Shown piece by piece: positions 8,401 through 18,092 of a stretch of DNA of 64,000 nucleotides. Within the stretch, counting starts at the first letter, position 1. Each line of letters opens with the position of its first letter. The stretch covers positions 13,740,640-13,804,639 of the forward strand of contig NC_134878.1 of NCBI RefSeq assembly GCF_041734735.1. The letters run 5' to 3'. The position numbers and the translations under genes were made by a program. The notes under the pieces are model-generated. The model was not told the origin of the DNA. It did no database searches and worked only from the letters and a program-made list of their open reading frames with translations. The DNA is from Babylonia areolata. Taxonomy: Eukaryota; Mollusca; Gastropoda; Neogastropoda; Buccinidae.

Positions 8401-11084
8401 TGTACTGTGTTATCACTCTTTGTCCTAACAGATGTATTGTACTGTGTTATCACTCTTTGTCCAAACATATGTATTGTATTGTACTGTGTTATCACTCTCT
8501 GTCCTAACATATGTATTGCATTGTCCTGTGTTATCACTCTCTGTCCTACCATATGTATTGTATTGTACTGTGTTATCACTCTCTGTCCTAACATATGTAT
8601 TGCATTGTACTGTGTTATCACTCTTTGTCCTAACAGATGTATTGTACTGTGTTATCACTCTTTGTCCTAACAGATGTATTGTATTGTACTGTGTTATCAC
8701 TCTCTGTCCTAACATATGTATTGCATTGTCCTGTGTTATCACTCTCTGTCCTAACATATGTATTGCATTGTACTGTGTTATCACTCTTTGTCCTAACATA
8801 TGTATTGTACTGTGTTATCACTCTTTGTCCTAACAGATGTATTGTACTGTGTTATCACTCTTTGTCCTAACAGATGTATTGTACTGTGTTATCACTCTTT
8901 GTCCTAACAGATGTATTGTATTCTACTGTGTTATCACTCTCTGTCCTAACAGATGTATTGTATTGTACTGTGTTATCACTCTTTGTCCTAACAGATGTAT
9001 TGTACTGTGTTATCACTCTCTGTCGTAACAGATGTATTGTATTGAACTGTTATCACTCTTTGTCCTAACAGACGTATTGTACTGTGTTATCACTCTCTGT
9101 CCTAACATATGTATTGTATTGTACAGTGTTATTACTCTTTGTCTTAACAGATGTATTGTACTGAAGTATTGCTCTTTGTCCTAACAGATGTATTGTATTG
9201 TACTGTATTATTACTCTTGTCCTAACGGATGTGTTGTATTGTACTGTATTTATCACTCTTTGTCCTGAGAGATGTATTGTATTGTATTATCACTCTTTGT
9301 CCTAACAGATTTCTCTGTATGAAATTCAGACTGCGCTGTGTGAAATCCAGGCTGCACTCACTATAATACGTCCACCTTTTTTTTTCTTTTTTTGCCTGCA
9401 ATCCTATTTGTTTCCCTATCAACATGGATTTTTCTACAGAATTTAGCCGGTCGGGGACAACCTTTTTGATCCCGGGGGTTCTTTTACGTGTGCTACTGAA
9501 GTGCATGCTATACATGTGACATTGGTTAATCGTCTCATCCGAATGACTAGCGTCCAGACCACCAGTCAAGGTCTAATGGAAAGTGGGGGGTAAACTACTG
9601 CCGAGTGCGGGATTCTTCATCTTCTAGGCTGCAACTCCCACGTTCACTCGTATGTATACATGAGTGGGCTTTTACGTGCATCAGTGACCGTTTTTACGTT
9701 GGCAGCCATACTCCGTTTTCGGGGGTATGCATGTTGGGTATGTTTTTGTTTCCATAAACCTCCGAACGCTGACATGGATTACAGGATCTTTAACGTGCGT
9801 ATTTGATCTTCTGCATGCGTATACACACAAAGGGGGTAAGGGCACAAGCAGGTCTGCACATAATTATGTTGACCTGGGAGATCGGAAAAATCTCCTCCGT
9901 TCACCCACCAGGCGCCGTTACCGAGATTCGAACCCGGGACCCTCAGGTTGAAAGTCCAGCGCTTTAGCCACTCAGCTGTTGCGCGCGTCAGACTGAACTC
10001 AAACCACAGGTCCGCAGAACAGACGCCCAAATCACTCGGCTAATGCAAACCGGCTCGTTTTCGGGGGTAAGCGAAGGGAAGTAAGTGAACGTGACAGTGA
10101 TCCATTTCTCTTCCCCATGGCTTTTCGTTGATACACTGACTCGTTGAAGAATCAACTTGTGACGTCCTTTCGCCAGCTTTTATGATGCTTAGGTGATGCA
10201 GTGACGCTAAACTACTTCTCATGACGTCATTAGGTGGTGTGTGTTTTTTGTTGTCTTCTTTTTTGTTGGGTCTTCTTCTTCTTCTTTGTTGTTGTTGTTG
10301 TTGATACTGAAACTGTTGTTGTTGTTGTTGATACTGAAACTGAAACTGTTGTTGTTGTTGTTGATACTGAAACTGTTGTTGTTGTTGTTGCCGATGTTTT
10401 GTTTTCTTCGCTGTTTGCTTAAGGAATTGTCAAATTTCCTCGACTGCTTTTTTTTTTTTTTCAGAACGCAGAACTCAAAGCGTTTTTATTCAAGGATTAT
10501 GATTTATTGTCAGCAGTGAGGAGACAGTGCGTCACTTATCTGTTGCTCTTCTGTATTAATTTCTTACCTTTTCGTGTGTGTGTGTGTGTGTGTGGTGCTC
10601 TTGTTGTTGTTGTTGTTTGTGTGGGTTTTTTTTTTAATGAAACGTTTGTAATTGTAAAGCGCTTAGTGTAAAACTATTTGATTAGGCGCTATATGAATAA
10701 ACTTACTGTTAGTAGTAGTAGTTGTAGCAGTAGTAGTAGTATTTCATATGCTTTTGCTTTTCTTAGGCATCTTAAATTCCCACACGTATTTCTTACATAC
10801 AGATTGGTCGTTTGGGGGACCTTTAACCTTTAAGTAAACTTTTTCCTGTGTTATCCCGTCCACTGCTTTCGTAAATGTTCGTTTGTTTGTTTTTGTTGTT
10901 GTTGGTTGTTGTTGTTTTTTGTTTTTTGTTGTTGTTGTTTTTTGTTGCTTTTTTTTCACTCTTTCCATTGCCTGGTCTTTCATCAGAACGGGTTGGTTGC
11001 TTTTTGGTGTTTTCAGATCGACAATGCGGCGCGGTGACCGCTCAGAAGGGCATGGAGAAAAACAACTGGAGTGTCATCAGATGA
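2442..11084 (+). CDS. unidentified multi-exon gene (5' end uncertain)
   Basis: Five exons can be drawn: 2442-2655, 4411-4538, 5140-5262 (left edge uncertain), 7028-7186 and 11017-11084 (stop TGA 11082-11084). Donors are GTGAGT, GTCAGT, GTACGT and GTGAGA, and acceptors end in pyrimidine-AG. Phases match for exons 1 to 2 and 3 to 4 to 5. Exon 2 ends in phase 2 while the acceptor at 5139 gives phase 1, so either an exon is missing or exon 3 starts inside, for example near 5176. The first plausible Met is at 2458 (MSEWVQGPAAVKPRR). The product is basic, with stretches such as GLLARNNPSPKFANKRP, YDDFHKAYRAAKRVGPP and GGSWRHVKEVLQAGG, and ends NNWSVIR. No signal peptide, membrane segment or known domain is visible. 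I do not recognise the family. The even coding character and matching phases make it a real gene rather than chance ORFs. Confidence 0.7.
2738..3278 (-). mobile_element. tRNA-derived SINE (type B) with internal duplication
   Basis: On the minus strand the tRNA-like head is at the right (A-box-like GGCCAAGTGGTAACGCG and B box GGTTCGAATC around 3210-3275). The conserved body follows leftward (ACCTTGAGTGGTGGTCTGGA, then a GGTTGTTCCTGGCAAAATTC block). A block of about 155 bases with GGGAGAGCGCATCGCTACAC and the AATTTTGCCAGGAACAACCC segment occurs twice in series, so the tail half was duplicated. Same family as 7338-7737. Confidence 0.75.
3285..3475. repeat. GT-rich low-complexity tract
   Basis: GTGTGTGG-type repeats and a (GT)n run at about 3396-3425, followed by a GA-rich edge. 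It lies in the first intron of the unidentified gene. Confidence 0.8.
3690..4410. repeat. ATC-rich tandem array carrying copies of the next exon's 3' splice site
   Basis: CTC/ATC/ACC trinucleotide tracts merge into imperfect units of about 90 bases. Two units contain CTACAGCTGGACGAATCG, with AG at 4152-4153 and 4238-4239, a copy of the true acceptor plus first 12 coding bases at 4409-4422. Decoy copies run into an in-frame TAG after seven codons (LDESFTL then stop). An older diverged unit lies near 4063. The array directly abuts the exon at 4411. Confidence 0.8.
4411..4538 (+). CDS. second exon of the unidentified gene
   Basis: Codes LDESLPVHARYTSDCGYDDF then HKAYRAAKRVGPPEDF and ends WGPP plus two bases. 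It begins in phase 0, matching the end of 2442-2655, and leaves in phase 2 through a GTCAGT donor. The exon's first four codons are copied in the upstream array. Confidence 0.75.
4768..4842 (-). mobile_element. SINE fragment (type C, 3' part)
   Basis: Read on the minus strand it gives AGCAGATGCCTGACC, then CCCAACGCACTAGTCAGGCC and TTGAGG, matching the core and end of the element at 14505-14612. Confidence 0.6.
4843..5139. repeat. microsatellite-rich intron
   Basis: Contains (TTA)/(GTA)n near 4911-4948, a G-rich run near 5008-5030 and (CA)n at 5051-5100. Nothing coding is visible. Confidence 0.6.
5140..5262 (+). CDS. third visible exon of the unidentified gene
   Basis: The coding frame includes VKIISYDRLRHGRQGG and SWRHVKEVLQAGGNRIVFVD and leaves in phase 1 at a GTACGT donor, matching the acceptor at 7027. 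The left edge is unsure: the TCTCTCAG acceptor at 5139 has good pyrimidine context but is out of phase with the preceding exon. Confidence 0.6.
5357..5588. mobile_element. 232-bp MITE bounded by TTAA (piggyBac-like)
   Basis: The element starts TTAACTCTCTCC and ends GTACTGAGTGAGTTAA, giving imperfect inverted ends of about 17 bases. It is nearly identical over its whole length to the copy at 16470-16701, also 232 bp. It has no coding capacity. TTAA borders are typical of piggyBac-type elements, so I infer a non-autonomous member of that group. Confidence 0.75.
5589..5723. mobile_element. diverged 3' half of the same MITE
   Basis: Directly after the full copy comes a second stretch sharing GACACCCACTGGACATC and the terminal ACTGGCCGT..GAGTTAA block, ending in TTAA at 5720-5723. 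It reads as an older partial copy in tandem. Confidence 0.65.
5736..5927 (-). mobile_element. SINE fragment (type A, 3' half)
   Basis: On the minus strand it carries the body block GTGAACGTGGGAGTTGCAGC near its 3' end and a GAA-rich tail at 5743-5757. The tRNA-like head is absent. Same family as 9605-9992. Confidence 0.7.
5938..6540 (+). mobile_element. LINE reverse transcriptase fragment (CR1/jockey-like)
   Basis: An open frame codes reverse transcriptase motifs: YLTDRFQSVIV, GVPQGPVLFTLYTAPL (the usual GVPQGSVLGP box lacks about four residues), HHFYADDTQLQ with the catalytic YADD, NKLQLNADKTEAM and LGVVLDNALS. It breaks off after LSRLDY, with unrelated sequence following. It is truncated at both ends and cannot be functional. 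It sits in an intron, in the same direction as the host gene. Confidence 0.85.
7028..7186 (+). CDS. fourth visible exon of the unidentified gene
   Basis: Codes GQISVKDTQDLDTVPGGHLV, LSHRGPQLNRDLDAMLHKHM and PSPRPMQRDGAGT. Acceptor CTCGTGCAG and donor GTGAGA; enters after one base and leaves in phase 1, consistent with both neighbours. Confidence 0.75.
7256..9308. repeat. minisatellite, alternating 42- and 37-bp units, about 40 copies
   Basis: The unit alternates a GTATTGTACTGTG block and a TTATCACTCTTTGTCC block followed by TAACAGAT; 42-bp units carry an extra GTATT. Copies are very similar, so the array is young or homogenised. Each unit contains a pyrimidine tract, CTAAC and AG, an acceptor-like string. 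Long ORFs across it (rich in LCPN or VRTKSDN) are repeat artefacts. It lies in the intron between exons 7028-7186 and 11017-11084. Confidence 0.9.
7338..7737 (+). mobile_element. tRNA-derived SINE (type B), near full length
   Basis: Head with A-box-like GGCCTAGAGGTAACGCG and B box GGTTCGAATC, then body blocks GAGTGGTGGTCTGGACGC, ATGCACTTAGCACACG, GGTTGTTCCTGGCAAAATTC and GGTGGCGCTGTAG, ending in an A-rich tail. It splits the minisatellite whose first units lie at about 7256-7300 and which resumes near 7745, so it inserted after the array began. Confidence 0.8.
9308..9598 (-). mobile_element. SINE fragment (type B), headless
   Basis: Minus-strand body of the type B element (TCTGGACGCTAGTCATTCGG at its left part) with a diverged GCCTGCAATCC region and tail. 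It ends before the tRNA-like head and abuts a type A SINE. Confidence 0.65.
9605..9992 (-). mobile_element. tRNA-derived SINE (type A), near full length
   Basis: On the minus strand the head reads GCAACAGCTGAGTGGCTAAA and later GGTTCGAATCTCGG (B box), then blocks GGAGATTTTTCCGATC, ATAATTATGTGCAGACCTGC, GTTAAAGATCCTGTAATCCA and ACGTGGGAGTTGCAGCC. Best preserved copy of its family here; relatives at 5736, 26362, 43462, 50408 and 56166. Confidence 0.8.
10265..10395. repeat. composite TTG/TTC repeat with GATACTGAAACT spacer
   Basis: (GTT)n blocks of about 18 bases alternate with GATACTGAAACTG, at least four rounds. Confidence 0.8.
10462..10715. mobile_element. LINE/SINE 3' tail remnants
   Basis: Around 10465-10500 the minus strand gives a TTGAATAAAAACGCTTTGAG tail, also found at 38607-38660. 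On the plus strand near 10655-10710 the block GTAAAGCGCTTAGTG, GGCGCTATATGAATAAA and a TAG-repeat tail resembles the 3' UTR end common to many invertebrate LINEs. Confidence 0.5.
11017..11084 (+). CDS. last exon of the unidentified gene
   Basis: Acceptor TTTTCAG; enters in the phase left by exon 7028-7186 and codes DRQCGAVTAQKGMEKNNWSV then IR and TGA. The short AG-bounded exon in the right phase supports it. No clear AATAAA is visible close downstream. Confidence 0.65.
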
Positions 11085-12155
11085 TTTGAAGGATCAGCAT
11101 ATCCGCTCGTTCACTGACTTTTTGTACATTTGTTTCTTTGCTTTTGCTGGCTTTCTTCTTTGTTCCTGTCAAGATGATTGTGAGATTTTATTGTCCATGA
11201 GCCGAGTACGTAGTACATATTGTTTATTTTCAATAATCCTATTGGATAATTTGGAACCGAAAAAAAACCCCTGCTCTTTATTGTTGTAGCAATAATGGCG
11301 AATGTTCTTTTCGAGTTTTTGTTATATTTATGTTGTTTTTAGCTAAGATCGAGTCGCGTTGTTCGTCGACTATCTATATTTGTCGCGTGCATGGGGTAAG
11401 CATATTCAGCCTGACCATTGTAAATGTTCATCTCAATAACTATGGTGTGTAATGTTCTGAATTCTCAGTCTTAATAACCTCTTTTTTTGCTCTTTTTTTT
11501 TAATTTTTTTTTTTTTAGTACACTGATAATGATAATAATTAATGCATCATAATAATCTCTTCTGTTTGCTTGTTTTTTTCTTTAAGTACACTGATAATGA
11601 TAATAATTAATGCATCATTATTCATAAATTACAGCTCCTTAGCTGTGAAATGCTATTTTCCATGCAATCCTGGGCAACACACCAGAAATCAAATCTGCAA
11701 ATTAGACGTGGAATAACAATTTTGTTGAACTTAAAAGTAATGAGCATAATTATCAGAAAGTTTGAAATTTACACCAAGGGATGAATGATGCCTTTACATC
11801 AGATGTATGCAGTGGTGGTCTGGGAAAGAATGTGCAAGTGTTTATTGACCGATTTAATCATGAAGGTCACCAATAATTGCACAGTATCCTATGAGCTTTC
11901 AGCAATCAGTTTCGGAAAGGGGGAAAAAAATCAGTGCAGCAATGACTCATAATAATTTTCTGCAAGCATTGGCTGCACAGTTTGCAAGCATTAATTAAAA
12001 GAAAAAAGAAAAGAAAAACAGTTGTGTTGTCGTAGCTAAAAACAATAACAAATTTTTGTGTGTGTTATTTTTGTTAACCTTCTCTCTTTATTTTTTGCCT
12101 AGATTTAATTCTTTTCGTCCAGTAGAGATAAACACACACACACACACACACACAC

Positions 12156-12190
<35 letters not shown>

Positions 12191-13090
12191 ATTATGCAGA
12201 ACCATGTCAGTTTAGGCTAAATATGTTGTTGTCAACAAGAAATGAGACAGTTCTTTTTAATTTAGCTATGTATATTTATGAAGCAAGCAAGAGGCTGCGC
12301 ACTGCAGTCTCTTGATATTCGTTTGCAGACCTTATGTCTGTTAGCTGTTACCTTTGTTAATGAAAATTATGTATTATGTTCCTTTGTATTAGCCCCTCCA
12401 GTATGGGGCCAAGGCCTTTATCTGAATAAACATCTGAATCTGAATTTGAATCTGAATCTCTCTCTCTCCCACTCCCACCCCCCTCTCGCTCTCTCCCTCT
12501 CTCTCTCTCTCTCTCTCTAAATCGATTCAGTTAATGATGAAGAATCTCCCAAGCCCTTATATTTCTGATCAGTTCTTCGCCCTTTCTTTTTCTCCTGAAA
12601 GGAAGGCAAAGGGAAGGCGAGGACGGGGAGGAGAGGGGGGAATAGTTCATGTAAGACAGGCTACACTGAGTACAAATGTTAATACTCGTACCTAATTATA
12701 TTTAATTGTGTAATTTTTCGCGATTTGCTTCTTTTTATTAAAAAAAATAAAATAAAAAAAAGGCATGCTTCGAACTTGCTTTTCAGTTGCCCTCATCAAT
12801 AAATGATATTTGTTTTGTGAAAACACACTGCGTGTGGCAGTTAACTGTGTTCAGGTAATAGTGATTAAGTACATAAAAATACTGAATGAAAAACGATGAT
12901 ACGTATTGTTATGGGTCATGCCAAAACTGATTTTGCTTTTCTTGGACCCATGGATGTGTAAACGATTATAATTTTTTTTTTTTTTAATTTAGTTAAGCTG
13001 TAAATGTGTAGTGGCTTTTCTTTTTAGGCACATGTTTACAGCACGTTGTCGTTTTATTTTTTCCTGAAACATAAAGTCGTGTCTGTCTCA
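11085..13090. other. 3' flank and spacer, no gene seen
   Basis: Holds a direct repeat (ACTGATAATGATAATAATTA and following bases at about 11520 and 11591), (CA)n/(CT)n at 12132-12187, a LINE tail at 12240-12460 and poly-T runs. No coding exon can be supported. Confidence 0.5.
12240..12465 (+). mobile_element. LINE 3' UTR and hexamer tail
   Basis: A GTATGGGGCCAAGGCCTTTA block leads into ATCTGAATAAACATCTGAAT and continues as TGAATC repeats, a typical self-repeating LINE tail. No ORF part is retained. Confidence 0.55.
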
Positions 13091-13094
13091 TTGT

Positions 13095-14500
13095 TTGCCG
13101 TCACCTCATTGCTTGAAGATTCTGTGGTATGTTATGCAGAGACTGAAGTTAAGAGCAGTGTATGCTGTGATATATTGTGCAAAGACTGAAGTTAAGAGCA
13201 GTGTATGCTGTGATATATTGTGCAAAGACAAGTTAAGAGCAGTTTATGCTGTGATATATTGTGCAAAGACTGGAGTTAAGAGCAGTGTATGCTGTGATAT
13301 ATTGTGCAAAGACTGGGGTTAAGAGCAGTTTATGCTGTGATGTATTGTGCATAGACGGAAATTAAGAGCAGTGTGTGCTATGATATACTGTGCAAAGACG
13401 GAAGTTAAGAGCAGTTTATGCTGTGATATATTGTGCAAAGACTGGAGTTAAGAGCAGTTTATGCTGTGATATATTGTGAAAAGACAAGTTAAGAGCAGTG
13501 TATGCTGTGATATATTGTGCAAAGACAAGTTAAGAGCAGTGTATGCTGTGATATATTGTGCAAAGACTGGAGTTAAGAGCAGTGTATGCTGTGATATATT
13601 GTGCAAAGACTGGAGTTAAGAGCAGTTTATGTTGTGATGTATTGTGCATAGACTGAAGTTAAGAGCAGTTTATGCTGTGATGTATTGTGCATAGACTGGA
13701 GTTAAGAGCAGTTTATGCTGTGATATATTGTGCAAAAGACTGGAGTTAAGAGCAGTTTATGCTGTGATATATTGTGCAAAGACAAGTTAAGAGCAGTTTA
13801 TGCTGTGATATATTGTGCAAGGACTGGAGTTAAGAGCAGTGTATGCTGTGATATATTGTGCAAAGACTGGAGTTAAGAGCAGTTTATGTTGTGATATATT
13901 GTGCAAAGACAAGTTAAGAGCAGTGTATGCTGTGATATATTGTGCAAAGACTGAAGTTAAGAGCAGTTTATACTGTGGTATATTGTGCAGAGACTAAGTT
14001 ATGCACAGTTTATGCTGCGATATATTTGCAAAGCCTGAAGCTAAGAACATTTTATGCTGTGCTATATTTGCAGAGGCTGAAAATAAGACCAGTTTATGCT
14101 GCGATATATTGTGCAAAGACTGAAGCTGAGAACATTTGTGCTGTGATATATTGTGCAAAGACTGAAGTTATGAACAGTTTATGCTGTGATACAGTGTGCA
14201 AAGGCTGAAGTTAAGAACAGTTTATGCTGTGGTATATTGTGCAAAGACTGAAGCTAAGAACAGTAAATACTATGATATAGTGTGCAAAGACTGAAGTTAA
14301 GAGCAGGTTATTCTGTTATGTATTGTGTAGATACTGAAATTAAGAACTTCCGTGCTGTCATTTATCGTGCAAAGACTGGAGCTAAGAACGTTTATGTACT
14401 GTGATCAACTGTGATACATAGTGCAAAGACTGTAACTAAGAACGTTTGAATACTGCGATACTTAAACTGTGATACAATGTGCAAAGACTGAAGCAAAGAG
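13095..14500. repeat. minisatellite with units of about 43 bp, roughly 30 copies
   Basis: Unit built of GTTAAGAGCAGTTTATGCTG then TGATATATTGTGCAAAGACTG. Shorter variants lack the GGA after GACT (38-40 bp). Units diverge progressively after about 13980, showing an older right edge. Confidence 0.9.
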
Positions 14501-14504
14501 TTTC

Positions 14505-14612
14505 AGTTTCACTTTCTCAAGAAGGCGGCACTGTGTTGGGACAAGACCAAAACGATACCCTGCTCCACGTCTGTAAGGCAGATGCCTGACCAGCATAGAG
14601 ACCAGTAAAGCA
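14505..14612 (+). mobile_element. SINE fragment (type C)
   Basis: GTTTCAGTTTCACTTTCTCA then GAAGGCGGCACTGTGTT and GGCAGATGCCTGACCAGCAT, the 5' part of a repeat also seen at 4768, 50233, 53178 and 60912. Confidence 0.6.
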
Positions 14613-15520
14613 AAGAACGTTTTATAGACCGTGATAAACTGTTTAAAGAGTGAAGCTTGGAACGTACGCTCGTATACAATGCCTAACTATGAAACTATAT
14701 GGTGGGGACCAGTAGATATGGATTTCAACGGGGATGCGAACACTACCTTCTAGCCCTTCACCCTCTTGTCCACATCCCACGCACCCCTCTCCTCACGTTG
14801 CGCTAACCACTGTTCCAACCTCCACCCACTCCCCCCTCTCTCCTCTCCCCTCTCCGGCGGCCATCCTCTCCTCCTCCCCCGCTTTATTCCCTGCTAAACC
14901 TCCCCCCCCCCCCTTCCCCTTTTCAGTTTCACAACTCCTGCTTCGTTGTCAAGAATTTCAAGTTCCACAATTTACATATCTTTACTCTCTGTCTCTGTCT
15001 GTCTGTCCCTCTCTTTCTCTATATCTTTCTATTTATGACCATGATGTTCTACTGGAATATATGTCAGTATAAATGCTGATTAAGTTAAACGTGTGATTCC
15101 GATGTTACTTCATTGTGTCATTTAAAAAAAAATAATAATATCAACAATAATTATGTACTCGGGTGTCAATTTCTGTAATGTTGAACTGAAAATGTACTGT
15201 TTTATTATTTTAACTATTAAATGATACGAGTATTCCAATGATACATCAGTATTGCACTTTTATTTGCTTTCCTTTGGTTTAGTCTTGGTGTAATATGTTG
15301 TTGTTTTTTTCTCGATGTCAGTATTAATGAATAAATCAGTATTATGGTGGGTTCATGAATGTGTCTTGTGTGGTGCGGGATGATGTGGAAAATAAGTCTG
15401 TTTCCGTCGTCAGTATTAACTTATTTTGGTGCCAGTGTACTTGCATTGCACTGGTTAACACGGAGAAGTGTATCAGGTTGATGCAGGGGTATATGGGTGC
15501 TGTGCAAGCAAGCAAGCGCA

Positions 15521-15573
<53 letters not shown>

Positions 15574-15636
15574 GCACACACACACACACACTTCCTCTGC
15601 TATCACAAATAATGAAAAGACGATAAACAGAGAACG

Positions 15637-15675
<39 letters not shown>

Positions 15676-16214
15676 TCCAACACCCTTGACCGCCGGCTCG
15701 AGCAGACAACATGCCACTGAGCAACTATTCATGGGAGATAACTGCGCGATAATTCAACTCACGACACAAAATTATTTGTTGAGAAACAATTTCACGTCGG
15801 AATGACTGATATGAAAGCAAAATGAATACATAATTATTTCCATGCCCGTAGGTGGCACTGGGTAAGCGCGTGAGAGAGAGGGAGGGTGCAGGAAGGGGAA
15901 AGGAGAGAGAGAGAATGGGGAGAGGGGACTGAGGTTAAGAACGGAGAGAAACATGGACAGACAGACAGACAGACAGGACACACATACGACTCGGACACGA
16001 CACGACACGACACGACACATTTTATCGCCTTCAGCACATGCAGTTAGCCATAAAGTCAAGAGAGTAGGGGGAGAGAATGAACATCTGTTGAATACATAAT
16101 ATGTATATCGCATCACAAAACGACATAGATAAATATATTACTACCTTCTTAGTTCAACAAGCATCACTGGCAAAGGTATAAGTTGATAATTTATTCAATG
16201 TTATTAACTTATAT

Positions 16215-16280
<66 letters not shown>

Positions 16281-16469
16281 ACTCACGCACACACATACTT
16301 AGTACACACTGACATATGCGGTGCATACATTGTGTAACCGATCAACCACTAAACTATTTCTAATAGTGATACGCATAACAATAGTGGGAGGAGGGGCGTT
16401 GGGGATGCTCTTTACCAAAAGGGAACAGAGAGATCGAGAACACTGCATGAACACTGACCACTGAAATAT
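14613..16469. other. gene-free stretch with C-rich and CA-rich low complexity
   Basis: A C-rich region (14750-14935), AT-rich spacer, (CA)n at 15536-15572 and 15638-15673, a GA-rich tract near 15870-15960, an ACACG pentamer run near 16000 and a long (CA)n at 16217-16278. No gene structure seen. Confidence 0.6.
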
Positions 16470-16701
16470 TTAACTCTCTCCATACGAACGGCGAAAGAGA
16501 CGACGTTAACAGCGTTTCACCCCAATTACCACCATCAAAATATTGCAAGCGGAAGGCTCTTATACTGAAGAGGTAAATGTTGACAAAGAATACCACAATT
16601 CTGACGACGGAAGCTAAAGGTTGGGTCATTCAGACACCCACTGGACATCCGAGGGGTCTGTGTAGAGGAGAAGAGAGGACTGGCCGTACTGAGTGAGTTA
16701 A
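16470..16701. mobile_element. 232-bp MITE bounded by TTAA, second copy
   Basis: Same length and nearly the same sequence as 5357-5588. Inverted ends TTAACTCTCTCCATACG and TTAACTCACTCAGTACG (from the other strand) match at about 14 of 17 positions. Confidence 0.8.
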
Positions 16702-16937
16702 TGTCAGCTGTAAAGCTCGAGTGACATAGAAGGTACAAATCAGAACAAAAGTGGTGCAGAACAAATAAAATGGAACAGAAAGGAAAAAACATAATCAAAG
16801 CAAACTAAACTACTAAGGGATAAGCGGTACTTTGGTACTTTTCAATTGCTTAAAAAGTCCATGTGGCAGGGGGGTACTGTGCCTTTTTCCCCCCAGTCGT
16901 TCGTCTCCTAGGTTCAGTTGAACAGTATACAGGAAAC

Positions 16938-17090
16938 AAAGTACATCCGTATAATAATTATCTAAGCATGTGACATCGACACACATCATATCAATACGAA
17001 CACATAACAAAGTACATATAAAACATATAATAATTATTTAAGCATGTAACACTGAAACACGTCATATTAATACGAACACGTCATAAAAAT
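16938..17090. repeat. two tandem units of about 72 bp
   Basis: Both units carry ATAATAATTATYTAAGCATG, then a CATATYAATACGAACAC block. Divergence between them is moderate. Confidence 0.7.
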
Positions 17091-17214
17091 ACATTGTCGA
17101 AATTGACCATCCAAATGTAACCATTCCTTTTAGTCTACTGATGCCTTTTCCCCCCTCACAGAACCCATACTTAGTTTTTAATTCATTAATGAGTATTCGG
17201 ACCGATAGTAGACG

Positions 17215-17220
<6 letters not shown>

Positions 17221-17252
<32 letters not shown>

Positions 17253-17300
17253 GCCCCCTTTTTTTTTTTTTTTCTTTTTTTTTTGTTGTTGTTGTTGTTG
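17221..17300. repeat. (CA)n, poly-T and (GTT)n tract
   Basis: Microsatellite mixture forming the left border of the adjacent LINE fragment. Confidence 0.85.
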
Positions 17301-17965
17301 TCCAGATTAAACAACATCAAAAATATCTGTCTGGCTAATCGGTGCACATTCATATTCAACAATCTTAACCAGTACTTGATACACCTGAAAGCACTATTTA
17401 TATACAGTGGATAACGTCCTAGTTCGCCGTATGCAAACTTGTTTGGTACTCTAAGTGGTATGTTCAAAAAACGTTTACATGCAAAGGAATGAACCTTCTC
17501 AACATTATCAAGTCTGTTAAGACCCCACATCTCAGAAGCGTTCAAAAGAATGGGTTGTACCTGAGCATCAAATATTTTGAAAAAACATTCTTTGGAAATA
17601 TCATTCAGCTTCGTTATATATTTTATACAGTCAATGCATGCATGTTGCCTTTTACTGCTAAAGTCTCTACTCCTTTGTTTATACTCATTTTTGTCGTAAA
17701 AACAAACCCTAGATAATCATATTCATTCACTATTTTTAAAGCATTTCCATCGAGATTCCACTTTTCATATCTTCCCAAAAAGCCACCTCTTCGAAAAACC
17801 ATCTTGTCAGTATTTACATTCAAGAAGAGTGTTTTACATGCATTATTCAGAATATTAATTTGATTTTGCAGACCAATCGCAGTGTTAGATAGCAATACTA
17901 TATCATCCGCGAACAGAAGAATGTACAACTCTAATAAATCAGGCAAAAACTGAATTCCATGAATA
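17300..17965 (-). mobile_element. LINE reverse transcriptase fragment
   Basis: On the minus strand a first frame (about 17965 to 17623) holds YILLFADDIVLLSNTAIGLQ with the catalytic FADD, then FLNVNTDKMVFRRGGFLG and YDYLGFVFTTKMS. A second frame (17545 down to about 17300) holds SEMWGLNRLDNVEKVHSFAC, KRFLNIPLRVPNKFAYGELG and RYPLYINSAFRCIKYWLRL. The frame shift between them and truncation at both ends show a dead copy. From remembered family layout the window's first bases (AFIKFRFGINELKIN) could be the C-terminal part of the same LINE family. Confidence 0.85.
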
Positions 17966-17988
17966 CCACTGATTTCAATTGCTGATGC

Positions 17989-17992
<4 letters not shown>

Positions 17993-18023
<31 letters not shown>

Positions 18024-18092
18024 GCTTTGACACTTTGATGTCATTGGCCATGAGGTCATTGAGAGAGTGAGAGGGAGAGAGGGGGGGGGGAG
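17993..18092. repeat. (GA)n microsatellites
   Basis: Two purine tracts separated by about 40 bases, with a G-run at 18080-18090. Confidence 0.8.

Noticed and set aside
7802-9256. Long ORFs on both strands (up to 227 codons) in the minisatellite
   Set aside because: They are frame-open only because the 37- and 42-bp units lack stops in some frames; composition is purely the repeat unit and there is no start context or splice support.
7745-9308. Repeat/spacer look similar to a CRISPR array
   Set aside because: Units are head-to-tail with no unique spacers, and the setting is a eukaryotic intron.
15342-15805. ORFs of Cys/Val or Thr/His repeats
   Set aside because: They are translations of CA/GT microsatellites; the same applies near 3200-3500, 22000, 34240-34640 and 36340-36560.
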